Below, in pieces: positions 7,901 to 15,286 of a stretch of 40,651 nt of DNA; position 1 is the first letter of the stretch; each line of letters opens with the position of its first letter. The stretch comes from Gammaproteobacteria bacterium. Its GTDB lineage: Bacteria > Pseudomonadota > Gammaproteobacteria > Steroidobacterales > Steroidobacteraceae. The notes below the pieces were generated by a model. It was not told where the DNA came from, ran no database searches, and saw only the letters and a list, made by a program, of their open reading frames with translations. The stretch covers positions 1 to 40,651 of the forward strand of contig JAQGOF010000175.1 of NCBI GenBank assembly GCA_028293745.1, written 5' to 3'. The position numbers and the translations under genes were made by a program.

Positions 7901-8143
7901 ATGGCACGAGTCCCGTTCAGAGTGATCCGTATCAACATGCTGGCAGCGCTCGTGCTCGCGGCTGTCAGCTCATCAGGTTGCGGCGGCAGTTCCGATCCCA
8001 ACACGGGGTCGTTGAGTCTCAGCCTGACCGATGCGCCGGTTGATGCCGCGGCCAGTGTGGTCGTCGCCTTCACCGGCATCGAGATGCAGCACGCTTCCTT
8101 AGTCCAGCTTGCGCATTTGCTTGGCTCGCAACCGGGGGGATAA
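7901..8143 (+). pseudogene. Truncated DUF4382 lipoprotein
   Basis: An 80-residue reading frame holding only a lipoprotein leader and the first strand region of a DUF4382 domain. It has a hydrophobic stretch (MLAALVLAAVSSSGCGG), then TGSLSLSLTDAPVDAAASVV and AFTGIEMQ. This matches the start of the full-length relative at 26915 (TGQMKLAVADAPVDGAQAIV...FTGVEL). After IEMQHA the similarity stops and 16 unrelated residues lead to the stop. The full-length protein has 301 residues, so most of the domain has been lost, perhaps when the next gene was joined here. The promoter element of site 1 is kept. Whether the short product is made is unknown. Confidence 0.7.
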
Positions 8144-8146
8144 CGC

Positions 8147-8749
8147 ATGGAACAGGAATCCCGACAACCATCTGGGCGATTCGTCATCAATCTTTGTTCG
8201 CTCGCAGCGCCGATCACCATCCCGCAGCCGCGGGCCTCGCGGCTTACACGTTTCAGCTTTTTCCTGAGCCATTACTGGGAGAATGACCGCCGCCAATACC
8301 GGCTTCTCATGGGCTACTTCGCGAGCCCCGCGGAAGCGGATAAATGGCTCGCCACGCTGAGGAGGGTTTATCCGCAAGCGTTCGTGAGCGAGGCACCGGA
8401 CGTACAACCGGACTTGATGAGCAACACCCAGGCATTGAGGATCCTTGAAATTGGTCAGGTCGGCCGCGTCTCGCAAGGCGGCGACCGCGTGAGCGAGGTC
8501 AGCTCGAGCACACGCGAGCACGTCCAGAGGCCGCAGACCGCAGGCAATGGCGGATCCCCGGTTGGAAAACACTACCGCAGTGGCGGAACACTCGAGGACA
8601 CGTTGGAAGAACTACGGAAGACAGAATTCAACATGGGCGGCGACGATGACCCGAACAGTACCGGCGTGCGGCACCTGCGAGTCGAAGTACAAAGGGACAA
8701 AATGGCCAGCACGCCCCGGCGGGTGATCGGCTCGCGCACCCGCAAGTAG
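8147..8749 (+). CDS. SPOR-like protein with C-terminal TLE(D/E)TLE / GVRHL motif
   Basis: A 200-residue soluble protein. Residues ~38-90 look like a SPOR-type fold (SFFLSHYWENDRRQYRLLMG, YFASPAEADKWLATLRRVY, PQAFV), the domain that binds denuded peptidoglycan glycan strands. A charged linker follows, then GGTLEDTLEELRKTEF and STGVRHLRVEVQ at the C terminus. The same tail appears in the minus-strand frame at 22603-22968, so this is a paralogous family within the window; it is also known to me from hypothetical proteins of gammaproteobacteria. There is no signal peptide, so action at the wall would need another export route. The ATG at 8147 follows a G-rich ribosome site at 8135-8140 and lies 3 bp after the truncated DUF4382 frame. 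Confidence 0.7.
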   Translation: MEQESRQPSGRFVINLCSLAAPITIPQPRASRLTRFSFFLSHYWENDRRQYRLLMGYFASPAEADKWLATLRRVYPQAFVSEAPDVQPDLMSNTQALRILEIGQVGRVSQGGDRVSEVSSSTREHVQRPQTAGNGGSPVGKHYRSGGTLEDTLEELRKTEFNMGGDDDPNSTGVRHLRVEVQRDKMASTPRRVIGSRTRK

Positions 8750-8878
8750 CTTCGCTTTGTCCTGCCAAGGCACCGCTCGCATGCCTTGCGCTCCGTCAAC
8801 TCCGCCCTCAGCCGGCCCCGGCAGCAACCTGAGTTCCGCCCTCGCCTCCGCGGCGGCTCGACTCGTGCCTGCCTTATG

Positions 8879-8895
8879 TGAGACCATTTGTCCCA
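8879..8895 (-). promoter_or_regulatory. Dyad site 2 (upstream of sedolisin)
   Basis: On the plus strand this reads TGAGAC-CATTT-GTCCCA, 11 of 12 arm positions matching the perfect dyad. On the minus strand it continues as GTCTCACATAAGG, the form seen at other sites, and TTGC stands 6 bp upstream as in sites 1, 5 and 6. It lies 67 bp before the sedolisin start. Confidence 0.6.
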
Positions 8896-8962
8896 TATGC
8901 AGCAAACCGCGTCGCCGAACGCGGACCCAAAAATCACAATCCAGTCGCGGAGGATTACGATC

Positions 8963-10879
8963 ATGCAAGCCAGACGGCCCTTCAATGGTTTGACATCCCG
9001 CTTGTTGTATTGGACTTGTGCGGTCGCAATTGCCTCAGCCTCCGCGGCGCCCTCCTCCGGTGGACGGAGCACCCTGCAAGGAAGCACTCCCTCCTGGGCA
9101 ACTACCCGGAACTTAAGTGGCGCCGCCGATCCGGCCACCGTGGTTGGGTTCCGGGTCTACCTGGGCTGGATCGACCCGAACGGGGCAGCGGCGCTTGCGA
9201 AGTCGGTCAGTGATCCGCACAGCAGCTCCTACGGCCACTACCTCACTCCGAATCAATTTCGCAGTCGTTTTGCGCCCTCGGCCGCGGATACCGCGAAGGT
9301 ACAGAACTGGCTGAAGAGTCAGGGTTTTGACCTCACGTACACACCCCAGAACAATCACTACATCAGCGTCGAAGGGACGCTTGCTCAGGCGCAAGCTGCC
9401 TTTGGCGTACAGTTCGGGATCTACAGCGTGCATGGACAGTCTTTGCGATCACCAGTCAACGATCTGTCGATTCCCAGCTCGCTCGCCACTACCGTGAAGG
9501 CCGTTGTGGGCTTGGATCAGAGCTATCAGTTCGTACAGACATATCACAGGCTCGATACGAACGCGCCCCCGGCGGCGGGCTTTCGAAATGCGCCGCCGCT
9601 ATCCACATTCTGGGCACAAGTGCTGTCGCCCTACGCATTCCCTGCAGGATTCACAAGCGGCTCTTTGCCTAGCGTCCCGTGGACTGTCAAAGGCTATACC
9701 CCTGATCAGATCAAAGCGGCTTACGGAATCTCGGGCTACGATGGCGCAGGGCAGACTGTGGCGATCATTGACGCATATGCATCGCCCACGATTCTGCAGG
9801 ACGTGAATCAATGGTCAGTCAATCGCGGACTGCCCACCATGAATCCCTCTCAGCTCGTGCAAGTCGTCCCCCCCGGCATCTATAAACGGCCCGAAAACCC
9901 TCAACAAGACCCGCAGGGCTGGTATGGGGAAGAAACATTGGACGTCGAGGCGGTACATGGAATGGCACCCGCAGCGAAAATTGTCTACGTCGGCGCACCG
10001 AACAACCGGCAGGATCTCGATGCAGCGATGAATCATGTAGTCGATCAGCGGCTCGCGCAGATCGTGACAAACTCATACGGATTCGGGACGACCGAGCTGC
10101 TCCCTCCCGGTTATGTAAAGCCGATGGAAGACACGCTGATACAGGCGGCAATCGAAGGCATTGGTGTGTACTTCTCCTCCGGTGACAATGGTGACGAATC
10201 GAGCTCGTTCGGGTTCGCAACGACGGACTGGCCGGCCTCCAGTCCCTGGGTAACCGCAGTCGGTGGTACGAGCCTCGGTATTGATTCGAGCAATCAGCGC
10301 GCAGTGGAGACCGGCTGGGGGACAAGCAACTACAACTGCAACAGCACCACGCTCGCCTGCACGCGTACCGGATGGTTGTATGGTGCGGGCGGCGGCGTCA
10401 GTGTTGTTTTTGCCGAGCCCTGGTACCAGCAGATGGCCGGCCTGACACTGAGCGGCCGCGGCTTACCCGACGTGGCCGCATTGGCTGATCCGCAGACAGG
10501 TCTGCTGGTTGGACAGACTCAGGCGTTCCCGAATGGTAACTACTACGACGAGTACCGCATCGGCGGCACCAGCCTCGCGAGCCCGATTTTCGCGGGAATC
10601 ATGGCCGTCGCCGACCAGAAGGCCGGTCATCCGCACGGCTTCGCCAACCCGCTCATCTATGACAATCCTGCGGCGTTTTATGACATTCTGCCGGTCAAGA
10701 CCGCGGTCGCGCGCCGAAACTACAACAACGGTGTCGACGCAAGCAGCGGGACGGCGGACCGGCTGCGGACGTTCGATGACTATTCCGGCTCGCCCTCGCA
10801 GCACACGAACCAGGGTTGGGATAACGTTACGGGACTAGGCACTCCAAACGCATCATTCCTGAGCCTCATCGGTCACTGA
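8963..10879 (+). CDS. Secreted S53 family serine-carboxyl protease (sedolisin/pro-kumamolisin)
   Basis: A 638-residue secreted protease. A signal peptide (LLYWTCAVAIASASA) leads into the pro-kumamolisin activation domain (residues ~30-180; SDPHSSSYGHYLTPNQF, FGVQFGIY). The peptidase S53 domain follows. The catalytic Glu and Asp lie in GEETLDVEAVHGMAP with the family spacing of four, the oxyanion Asp in SSGDNGDESS, and the nucleophile Ser in GGTSLASPIFAG. Enzymes of this family are active at acid pH and cleave themselves from the propeptide. GGAGG at 8949-8953 decides for the ATG at 8963 rather than the upstream in-frame ATG at 8888. A dyad site lies 67 bp upstream and a strong hairpin 9 bp downstream. 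Confidence 0.95.
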   Translation: MQARRPFNGLTSRLLYWTCAVAIASASAAPSSGGRSTLQGSTPSWATTRNLSGAADPATVVGFRVYLGWIDPNGAAALAKSVSDPHSSSYGHYLTPNQFRSRFAPSAADTAKVQNWLKSQGFDLTYTPQNNHYISVEGTLAQAQAAFGVQFGIYSVHGQSLRSPVNDLSIPSSLATTVKAVVGLDQSYQFVQTYHRLDTNAPPAAGFRNAPPLSTFWAQVLSPYAFPAGFTSGSLPSVPWTVKGYTPDQIKAAYGISGYDGAGQTVAIIDAYASPTILQDVNQWSVNRGLPTMNPSQLVQVVPPGIYKRPENPQQDPQGWYGEETLDVEAVHGMAPAAKIVYVGAPNNRQDLDAAMNHVVDQRLAQIVTNSYGFGTTELLPPGYVKPMEDTLIQAAIEGIGVYFSSGDNGDESSSFGFATTDWPASSPWVTAVGGTSLGIDSSNQRAVETGWGTSNYNCNSTTLACTRTGWLYGAGGGVSVVFAEPWYQQMAGLTLSGRGLPDVAALADPQTGLLVGQTQAFPNGNYYDEYRIGGTSLASPIFAGIMAVADQKAGHPHGFANPLIYDNPAAFYDILPVKTAVARRNYNNGVDASSGTADRLRTFDDYSGSPSQHTNQGWDNVTGLGTPNASFLSLIGH

Positions 10880-10888
10880 GGTGAATCT

Positions 10889-10921
10889 GGTCTGTGCGCC
10901 CCAGACTGGGGCGCACAGACC
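10889..10921. terminator. Perfect 15-bp hairpin between convergent genes
   Basis: GGTCTGTGCGCCCCA (10889-10903), loop GAC, and TGGGGCGCACAGACC (10907-10921) pair perfectly. It lies between the stop of the sedolisin gene and the stop of the DUF5666 gene facing it, the place expected for a terminator shared by both strands. There is no clear T-run on either side, so termination may depend on other features. Confidence 0.75.
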
Positions 10922-10929
10922 GCGATCTC

Positions 10930-11907
10930 TCATTTTGAGCTTTGCACCGAGTCTGCAACCAGCACGCCGTTCGTATCGAATGTTCCTGTGACGTTGACCT
11001 CGACGTCCATGCCGATCGGGACCGGAAGATTCAACTTCGTCTGCGCCCCTACGACCACGGGCTGGCCATTCACCTCAAAATATGCGCTGGACGAATAGCT
11101 GGTGATGATTCCCTGGATCCGGCCGATCGAGCCGGGCTCACTATGCGTTGTTGCCGAGGCGCGCACCCGGGTTGCAATCAATGCGCCGTCGGTGGCGAAT
11201 TTCACCCCGTGCGCGATCACCGGCGCGCCGTCGGTCAGCACAGCCTCGACCTTGGCATTGCCGTAGTCGATTTTCAGTGAGTTGACATAGAACGTGTGCT
11301 GGGTCCGATCCAGCGTCTGCACGCTGCCGACAACGCGTGAGACATTACTTTGGCCCTTGGCCTCAATACGGGTGGCAACCATTTCCCCGACAGAGTTCGC
11401 AAACCCACTCACTTGCACGACATCATCGTTCTGCAGCCCCGACAGGTCCGCGGGCTTGATGTTCGATCCGAACACGGTTTGTGAGGTGACGTGCACCGTC
11501 TGGCCCAGGACGAACAGCGTGGATGATGGCGCATCAATTCCGGACACTTTGCCCTGAACGCTGCCATTGAACGTGACCTGCGTGGCGGAGGCTGCGCCGC
11601 CATCGGTGGGATCGGTCGCAATCAACGATACCACGTCCCCCACGTGGATTTGCCCTTGAACTCCGGCATGACCGTTAACTTGAAATACGGCCCCTGAGGT
11701 CGAATACGGGATTCCGCTCACGACAATGGTGTTGCTGTTACCGTTGCCGCGCTCGGTCACGGTGCCGATAGCTAACAGACTTCTAAACCCGGAGCCTTGG
11801 ATTCCAGCGGACGAGCTCATGGCAGCCACCACCGCCAGGGTAACGACGCCGGCGGTCATGAGGCGTGCAAGTACTCTCCTGAGCCCATGCTTTGTCGGGA
11901 TGTTCAT
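10930..11907 (-). CDS. DUF5666 domain exported protein, copy A
   Basis: A 325-residue exported protein built of repeated DUF5666 units, small beta-barrel-like segments with the pattern V-x-G-x-V...F-x-V-x-G-x-x-V...L-x-x-G-D-x-V-x-V-x-G. Examples are VTFNGSVQGKVSGIDAPSS, DVVQVSGFANSVGEMVAT and IGRIQGIITSYSSSAYFEVN. The signal region (LARLMTAGVVTLAVVAAMSS) lacks the lipobox cysteine of its paralogue at 25398; the join AGIQGSG is shared by both. ATG 11907 is chosen because it starts the signal peptide and has GGAACGAGAG upstream. An in-frame extension to 12291 overlaps DUF6502 and is not believed. It lies 22 bp after the DUF6502 gene, so the two are one operon. The role is unknown. Confidence 0.85.
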   Translation of the reverse strand: MNIPTKHGLRRVLARLMTAGVVTLAVVAAMSSSAGIQGSGFRSLLAIGTVTERGNGNSNTIVVSGIPYSTSGAVFQVNGHAGVQGQIHVGDVVSLIATDPTDGGAASATQVTFNGSVQGKVSGIDAPSSTLFVLGQTVHVTSQTVFGSNIKPADLSGLQNDDVVQVSGFANSVGEMVATRIEAKGQSNVSRVVGSVQTLDRTQHTFYVNSLKIDYGNAKVEAVLTDGAPVIAHGVKFATDGALIATRVRASATTHSEPGSIGRIQGIITSYSSSAYFEVNGQPVVVGAQTKLNLPVPIGMDVEVNVTGTFDTNGVLVADSVQSSK

Positions 11908-11929
11908 GCTGATGCTCTCGTTCCTGTGT

Positions 11930-12742
11930 TCAGTCCTGGATCTGATAGAGGCCGACCCCAAGCCGGATGGGCTGGCTTCCTGTTGGATTGTTGCCCGGCC
12001 TGGTCTCGTGGGCCGTGAGCCATTTGTCAATGCGCTCCAGAAAACCTTGGGCTTCCTTTTGCACCATCTGGGCGAACGCCGGCGCGGCACCGACGGGCAT
12101 TCGATCATTGACGGCGGAACGTTCCAGGCGCCTGTCTGCTTTCGCAGTGCGCGTGAGATTGTGAACGTAGGTGGTAGCGACGTCGGCAACGACCGTTCCC
12201 CATAGCCTGATGAGCTGTTCGTCCATGGCATGCGGAATATAATCGCGCTGCAGGGCCTGTAGCCGCCCGTCGGAGCGAACGCGGACCGCACCCGCGCTGA
12301 TCAACTCTTTCAACAGAGTGGAGGGCCTCACGTCCGATCCGCCGGCCTGCTCTATCAGGGCATTGAAAGTCTTGCCTTTGCCGCTCATCCGCAGAATTGC
12401 CGGCCGGCCGCGCTTGTCGAGGAAATTCGGATTCAGATGCCACGCGGATAGCACGAGCGATGCCTTCGTCACGTATCCAGGCAGCGTATTAGGCGCCTTA
12501 GTCAGAATGTCCCTTTGCTTGCGGACGTCTCTGCGGACCAAACCGGTCAGAATAGCTGTGCGAGACACGTTCGTAGGGCGTCCGCGCTTACCGAAGTTGT
12601 CCGTGGCGACTTCGACATAGGTGGATTTGGACAGTTCGGCGAAGTCACGCCATGTGATACCGCAACTCAGGAGAACGTGAACGAGTGGCTTCAGCCATTG
12701 GTGCGTGGAGCGGAGGACCTGATCGGTGGAGGCAAGTGCCAT
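11930..12742 (-). CDS. DUF6502 family protein, copy A (putative DNA-binding regulator)
   Basis: A 270-residue protein, exactly as long as copy B at 24545 and similar along its whole length. Strongly shared blocks are QWLKPLVHVL, CGITWR-FAE, FGKRGRPTNVSR-AILTGL, GYVTKASL-LSAWHL, LIRLWGTV-ADVA-TYVHNLTR and FLER. The stretch TNVSRTAILTGLVRRDVRKQ reads like a helix-turn-helix (turn at T-G-L), and the C-terminal half is helical. There is no signal peptide. I infer a cytosolic DNA-binding regulator, but the family has no function I can name with certainty. The start codon lies within the CATATG of dyad site 3, which suggests autoregulation and a very short or absent leader. It is followed by the DUF5666 gene. 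Confidence 0.85.
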   Translation of the reverse strand: MALASTDQVLRSTHQWLKPLVHVLLSCGITWRDFAELSKSTYVEVATDNFGKRGRPTNVSRTAILTGLVRRDVRKQRDILTKAPNTLPGYVTKASLVLSAWHLNPNFLDKRGRPAILRMSGKGKTFNALIEQAGGSDVRPSTLLKELISAGAVRVRSDGRLQALQRDYIPHAMDEQLIRLWGTVVADVATTYVHNLTRTAKADRRLERSAVNDRMPVGAAPAFAQMVQKEAQGFLERIDKWLTAHETRPGNNPTGSQPIRLGVGLYQIQD

Positions 12743-12745
12743 ATG

Positions 12746-12762
12746 TGAGGCAACCTAGCACA
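12746..12762 (-). promoter_or_regulatory. Dyad site 3 at the DUF6502-A start
   Basis: The minus strand reads TGTGCT-AGGTT-GCCTCA and continues CATATGG, where ATG is the DUF6502-A start codon. The same arrangement, TGAGCT-AATTT-GTCTCA-CATATGG, is at the start of copy B. Arms are weaker than at sites 1, 2, 4 and 6. Confidence 0.5.
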
Positions 12763-13221
12763 AATTTGAGGTCTATGATCACCGATGCTCTGGACTGATG
12801 CCAAATCCCGCTAGCGGCGTCGAAGCATTGGTCGTTTGCGCCGAATTTGCCCCTGAAGTTGTGATCATTTGCATTACGATCTCGCACGTCTGGCGAGCGT
12901 GATGCATATACCGACTCGATGTTTCTCGGTTTGCTTCGACGGCCCGATCCAACAAGTCGCAATAGTGAGTTGCGCCTTGATGAAGCTGACATTTTCAGCC
13001 TCATTCATCCCAGACCAATCTCTCGTTGAAGCCACTTCTTGGGCACAAAAAGTGCTGTCCGTGAGACGAAGTGCCTCACCTGCGTGGGCTTACGGCGAAG
13101 CTACAGGATCAGTACTCCGGTAGGGACGCCAACTGCACGGGCCTACGCGAGGACGACGCCATGGCGCGAACCATTGATCGCCGGACGCCTCCAGGTTGTC
13201 TTCAGAACGGGAGCGAAAAGA
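12763..13221. other. Intergenic region with dyad site 4
   Basis: No gene is recognised in about 460 bp between the divergent DUF6502-A and HAF-repeat genes. The notable feature is dyad site 4 at 13062-13078, TGAGAC-GAAGT-GCCTCA, with 11 of 12 arm positions matching, and GTGC 6 bp upstream of it. It lies 143 bp before the HAF-repeat start. Confidence 0.55.
13062..13078 (+). promoter_or_regulatory. Dyad site 4 (upstream of HAF-repeat gene)
   Basis: TGAGAC-GAAGT-GCCTCA, with 11 of 12 arm positions identical to the perfect dyad at 24323-24339. It is a palindrome with the same 5-bp spacer, in non-coding DNA upstream of a secreted-protein gene. Confidence 0.65.
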
Positions 13222-14640
13222 ATGAGCAGCCGATCTCTGACATTGCCGAGGCACGCGTGGATGTACCCTGTGTGCGCACTACTTGCGCAGCCCGTGGTGG
13301 CCCAGCTTTCAAACATCCATGTGAACGATCTGGGAACACTGGGCGGCCGTTTCACGGAAGCTGCCGACATAAACGAAGCGGGTGAGGTCACCGGGTACTC
13401 GGAAACCGCCGACGGACAAATCCACGCTTTTGTCTATACCCATGGCGAAATGCGCGATCTGGGGTCGCTCGGAGGCGGGGGAAGTCTGGGTCGCGCAATC
13501 AATGCCGCGGGACAGATCACGGGGTTTGCATTGACGGCCGCCGGTGAAGCGCACGCATTCGTGTATGCGGCCGGAACAATGGCGGACCTCGGCGCATCGG
13601 GCATTACGAGCTCTGGCAACGCCATCAACACCGCTGGCCAGGTCGCTGGAGACGCCTCGCGCCCCAATGGACAACAGCACGCAGTGCTCTACTCCGGCGG
13701 CGGTGTGAATGACCTCGACACGATGGCTGATTCCAGCAGCACCTCTGAGGCAATCAATGAGCGCGGTCAGGTAACTGGCACGTACGAAGACAGTATTGGA
13801 TCCCACGCCTTCCTATACAGCGGCGGGTCCATGATCGACCTGCTGCCGGGTCGTTCTTCGTTCGTTTCCGGTACACGAGCCATCAACAACGCTGGGGCTG
13901 TGACCGGCAGTTTCCAAGCCGATGGAACCCTTCGTGGGTTCGTGTACGCGGATGGCCACGCAACCGATATCGGCACACTTGGCGCTGATTACACCGTGGC
14001 GACAGCGATCAGCAGCGCCGGAAAGGTCACCGGTATCTCTGCGAGAGCGGATGGCGAGCGTCACGCATTCATCTACTCGGGCGGAACCATGAGCGATGTG
14101 GGAACGCTCAGCGGAAGTTTCAGTGTGGGTTATGCCCTGAACGAGTCAGGTCAAGTGGCAGGTCAGTCCATGACGTCCAGTGGAGCGCTTCATGCGTTCG
14201 TGTCTGAGAACGGCACGCTGCTCGATCTGGGTCAGCTCGTCGAAGCACTTGCCCCGCCCGGCACTGTCGTTGAAAGTGTTGCGATTGGCATCAATCGCAG
14301 CGGACAGATAATCGGGCGCTACAGGATCAGCACACCTTCCGACGTTCAGATGCCAGTGAAGACCCGCGGCTTTATCGCGACATCCGTCGCGTCCGCGACG
14401 TCTCTCTTCGAGGACCTTATTGCCAGCGTGGCCGGCATTGGGCCGGGCAAGAGTCTGGAAAACAAGCTGCAGCAAGCGCTGGCCTTCTACATCACTGGCG
14501 ACACCAAGGCGAGCTGCTCCAGACTCAGTGCATTCACGCATGAGGTGAGTGCACAAGACGGCAAGAAGATTGAACACCAAACCGCGGTTCAGTTGATCCA
14601 GCAGGTGGGTGCAATCAACGGCGTCATCGGCTGCCCCTAG
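13222..14640 (+). CDS. Secreted HAF-repeat protein
   Basis: A 472-residue exported protein. Signal peptide MSSRSLTLPRHAWMYPVCAL...VVAQ is followed by about nine HAF repeats of ~40 residues, each with the pattern A-I-N-x-A-G-x-V-T-G...HAFVY-x-x-G-x-M-x-D-L-G-x-L-G. Examples are NDLGTLGGRFTEAADINEAG, QIHAFVYTHGEMRDLGSLGG and HAFIYSGGTMSDVGTLSG. HAF proteins are predicted extracellular beta-propeller-like proteins of unknown function. The last ~75 residues form a separate helical domain (LFEDLIASVAGIGPGKSLEN, LSAFTHEVSAQDGKKI) often attached to secreted proteins. ATG 13222 has GGGAG at 13209-13213; the in-frame extension to 13039 has no ribosome site. Dyad site 4 lies upstream. Confidence 0.88.
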   Translation: MSSRSLTLPRHAWMYPVCALLAQPVVAQLSNIHVNDLGTLGGRFTEAADINEAGEVTGYSETADGQIHAFVYTHGEMRDLGSLGGGGSLGRAINAAGQITGFALTAAGEAHAFVYAAGTMADLGASGITSSGNAINTAGQVAGDASRPNGQQHAVLYSGGGVNDLDTMADSSSTSEAINERGQVTGTYEDSIGSHAFLYSGGSMIDLLPGRSSFVSGTRAINNAGAVTGSFQADGTLRGFVYADGHATDIGTLGADYTVATAISSAGKVTGISARADGERHAFIYSGGTMSDVGTLSGSFSVGYALNESGQVAGQSMTSSGALHAFVSENGTLLDLGQLVEALAPPGTVVESVAIGINRSGQIIGRYRISTPSDVQMPVKTRGFIATSVASATSLFEDLIASVAGIGPGKSLENKLQQALAFYITGDTKASCSRLSAFTHEVSAQDGKKIEHQTAVQLIQQVGAINGVIGCP

Positions 14641-14844
14641 CGCCGGTGCGCACAGAAAGCAGCACCCGAACGCTGACAGCGCTGACGTAGTCCCTTGCAC
14701 ACGTTCTGGGCGTCACGGGCAAATAGGTGCCCTCGGGAATCCGCCATGGGAGATCGACAATCGAGTACCATCTGCCCTTGATTTCTGCCGCCGCGCGGTG
14801 GATTCTCTGGACGAACAAGAAAGCTCAGCTGTGCGGAGTTAACC

Positions 14845-15093
14845 ATGTTACACGTGCGAGCCAAAGAGCGAATGCAGAGCGGCGAGTTGCCTACTTACGC
14901 TCCCTCGAGCAGTTACGCCGGCAGGGGTTCCACCATCACATGCGCGCTGTGCGATGCGCCCATTCTGCCAACGGATGTCGAACTTGAATTGGAGTTCGTG
15001 GCCCAGGGTGCTGACCGGAAGGTCATCCGCCTTCACTCGCGATGTGAGTCCGTATGGAACGAGGAACGCTTGCGTCTCCATAATCGCCCGTAA
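14845..15093 (+). CDS. Small zinc-ribbon-like protein
   Basis: An 82-residue cytosolic protein. It opens with RAKERMQSGELP and a glycine-rich turn, then ITCALCDAPILPTDVELELE with a CxxC pair, and LHSRCESVWNEER with a third cysteine and a histidine: a likely C-x2-C...H-x3-C metal site. This arrangement matches a small uncharacterised family that I know from many Proteobacteria. GGAG precedes the ATG at 14845. It stands alone between the HAF-repeat gene and a kinase on the other strand. No function is known. Confidence 0.72.
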   Translation: MLHVRAKERMQSGELPTYAPSSSYAGRGSTITCALCDAPILPTDVELELEFVAQGADRKVIRLHSRCESVWNEERLRLHNRP

Positions 15094-15286
15094 GCCGCAG
15101 ATCCGCGCGCCGAGCGAAGCCTCACGGCCTGAGCTGGAAGGGACCGTGACTCGAGTAGTGCTGGTCGCCCACCTGCCAGCTGTGACGAACATGTCGCCCA
15201 ATTTCCCGGCCAGGCGCAGCGTGCATGTTGGCGAGGCACGATCTTCGGGCCGGAAGGCTCCAGGGCAGAAGAGTTTCCGAGGGACT

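Noticed and set aside
11908..12291. 128-codon upstream extension of DUF5666-A
   Set aside because: It overlaps DUF6502-A in another frame and would put the signal peptide inside the protein.
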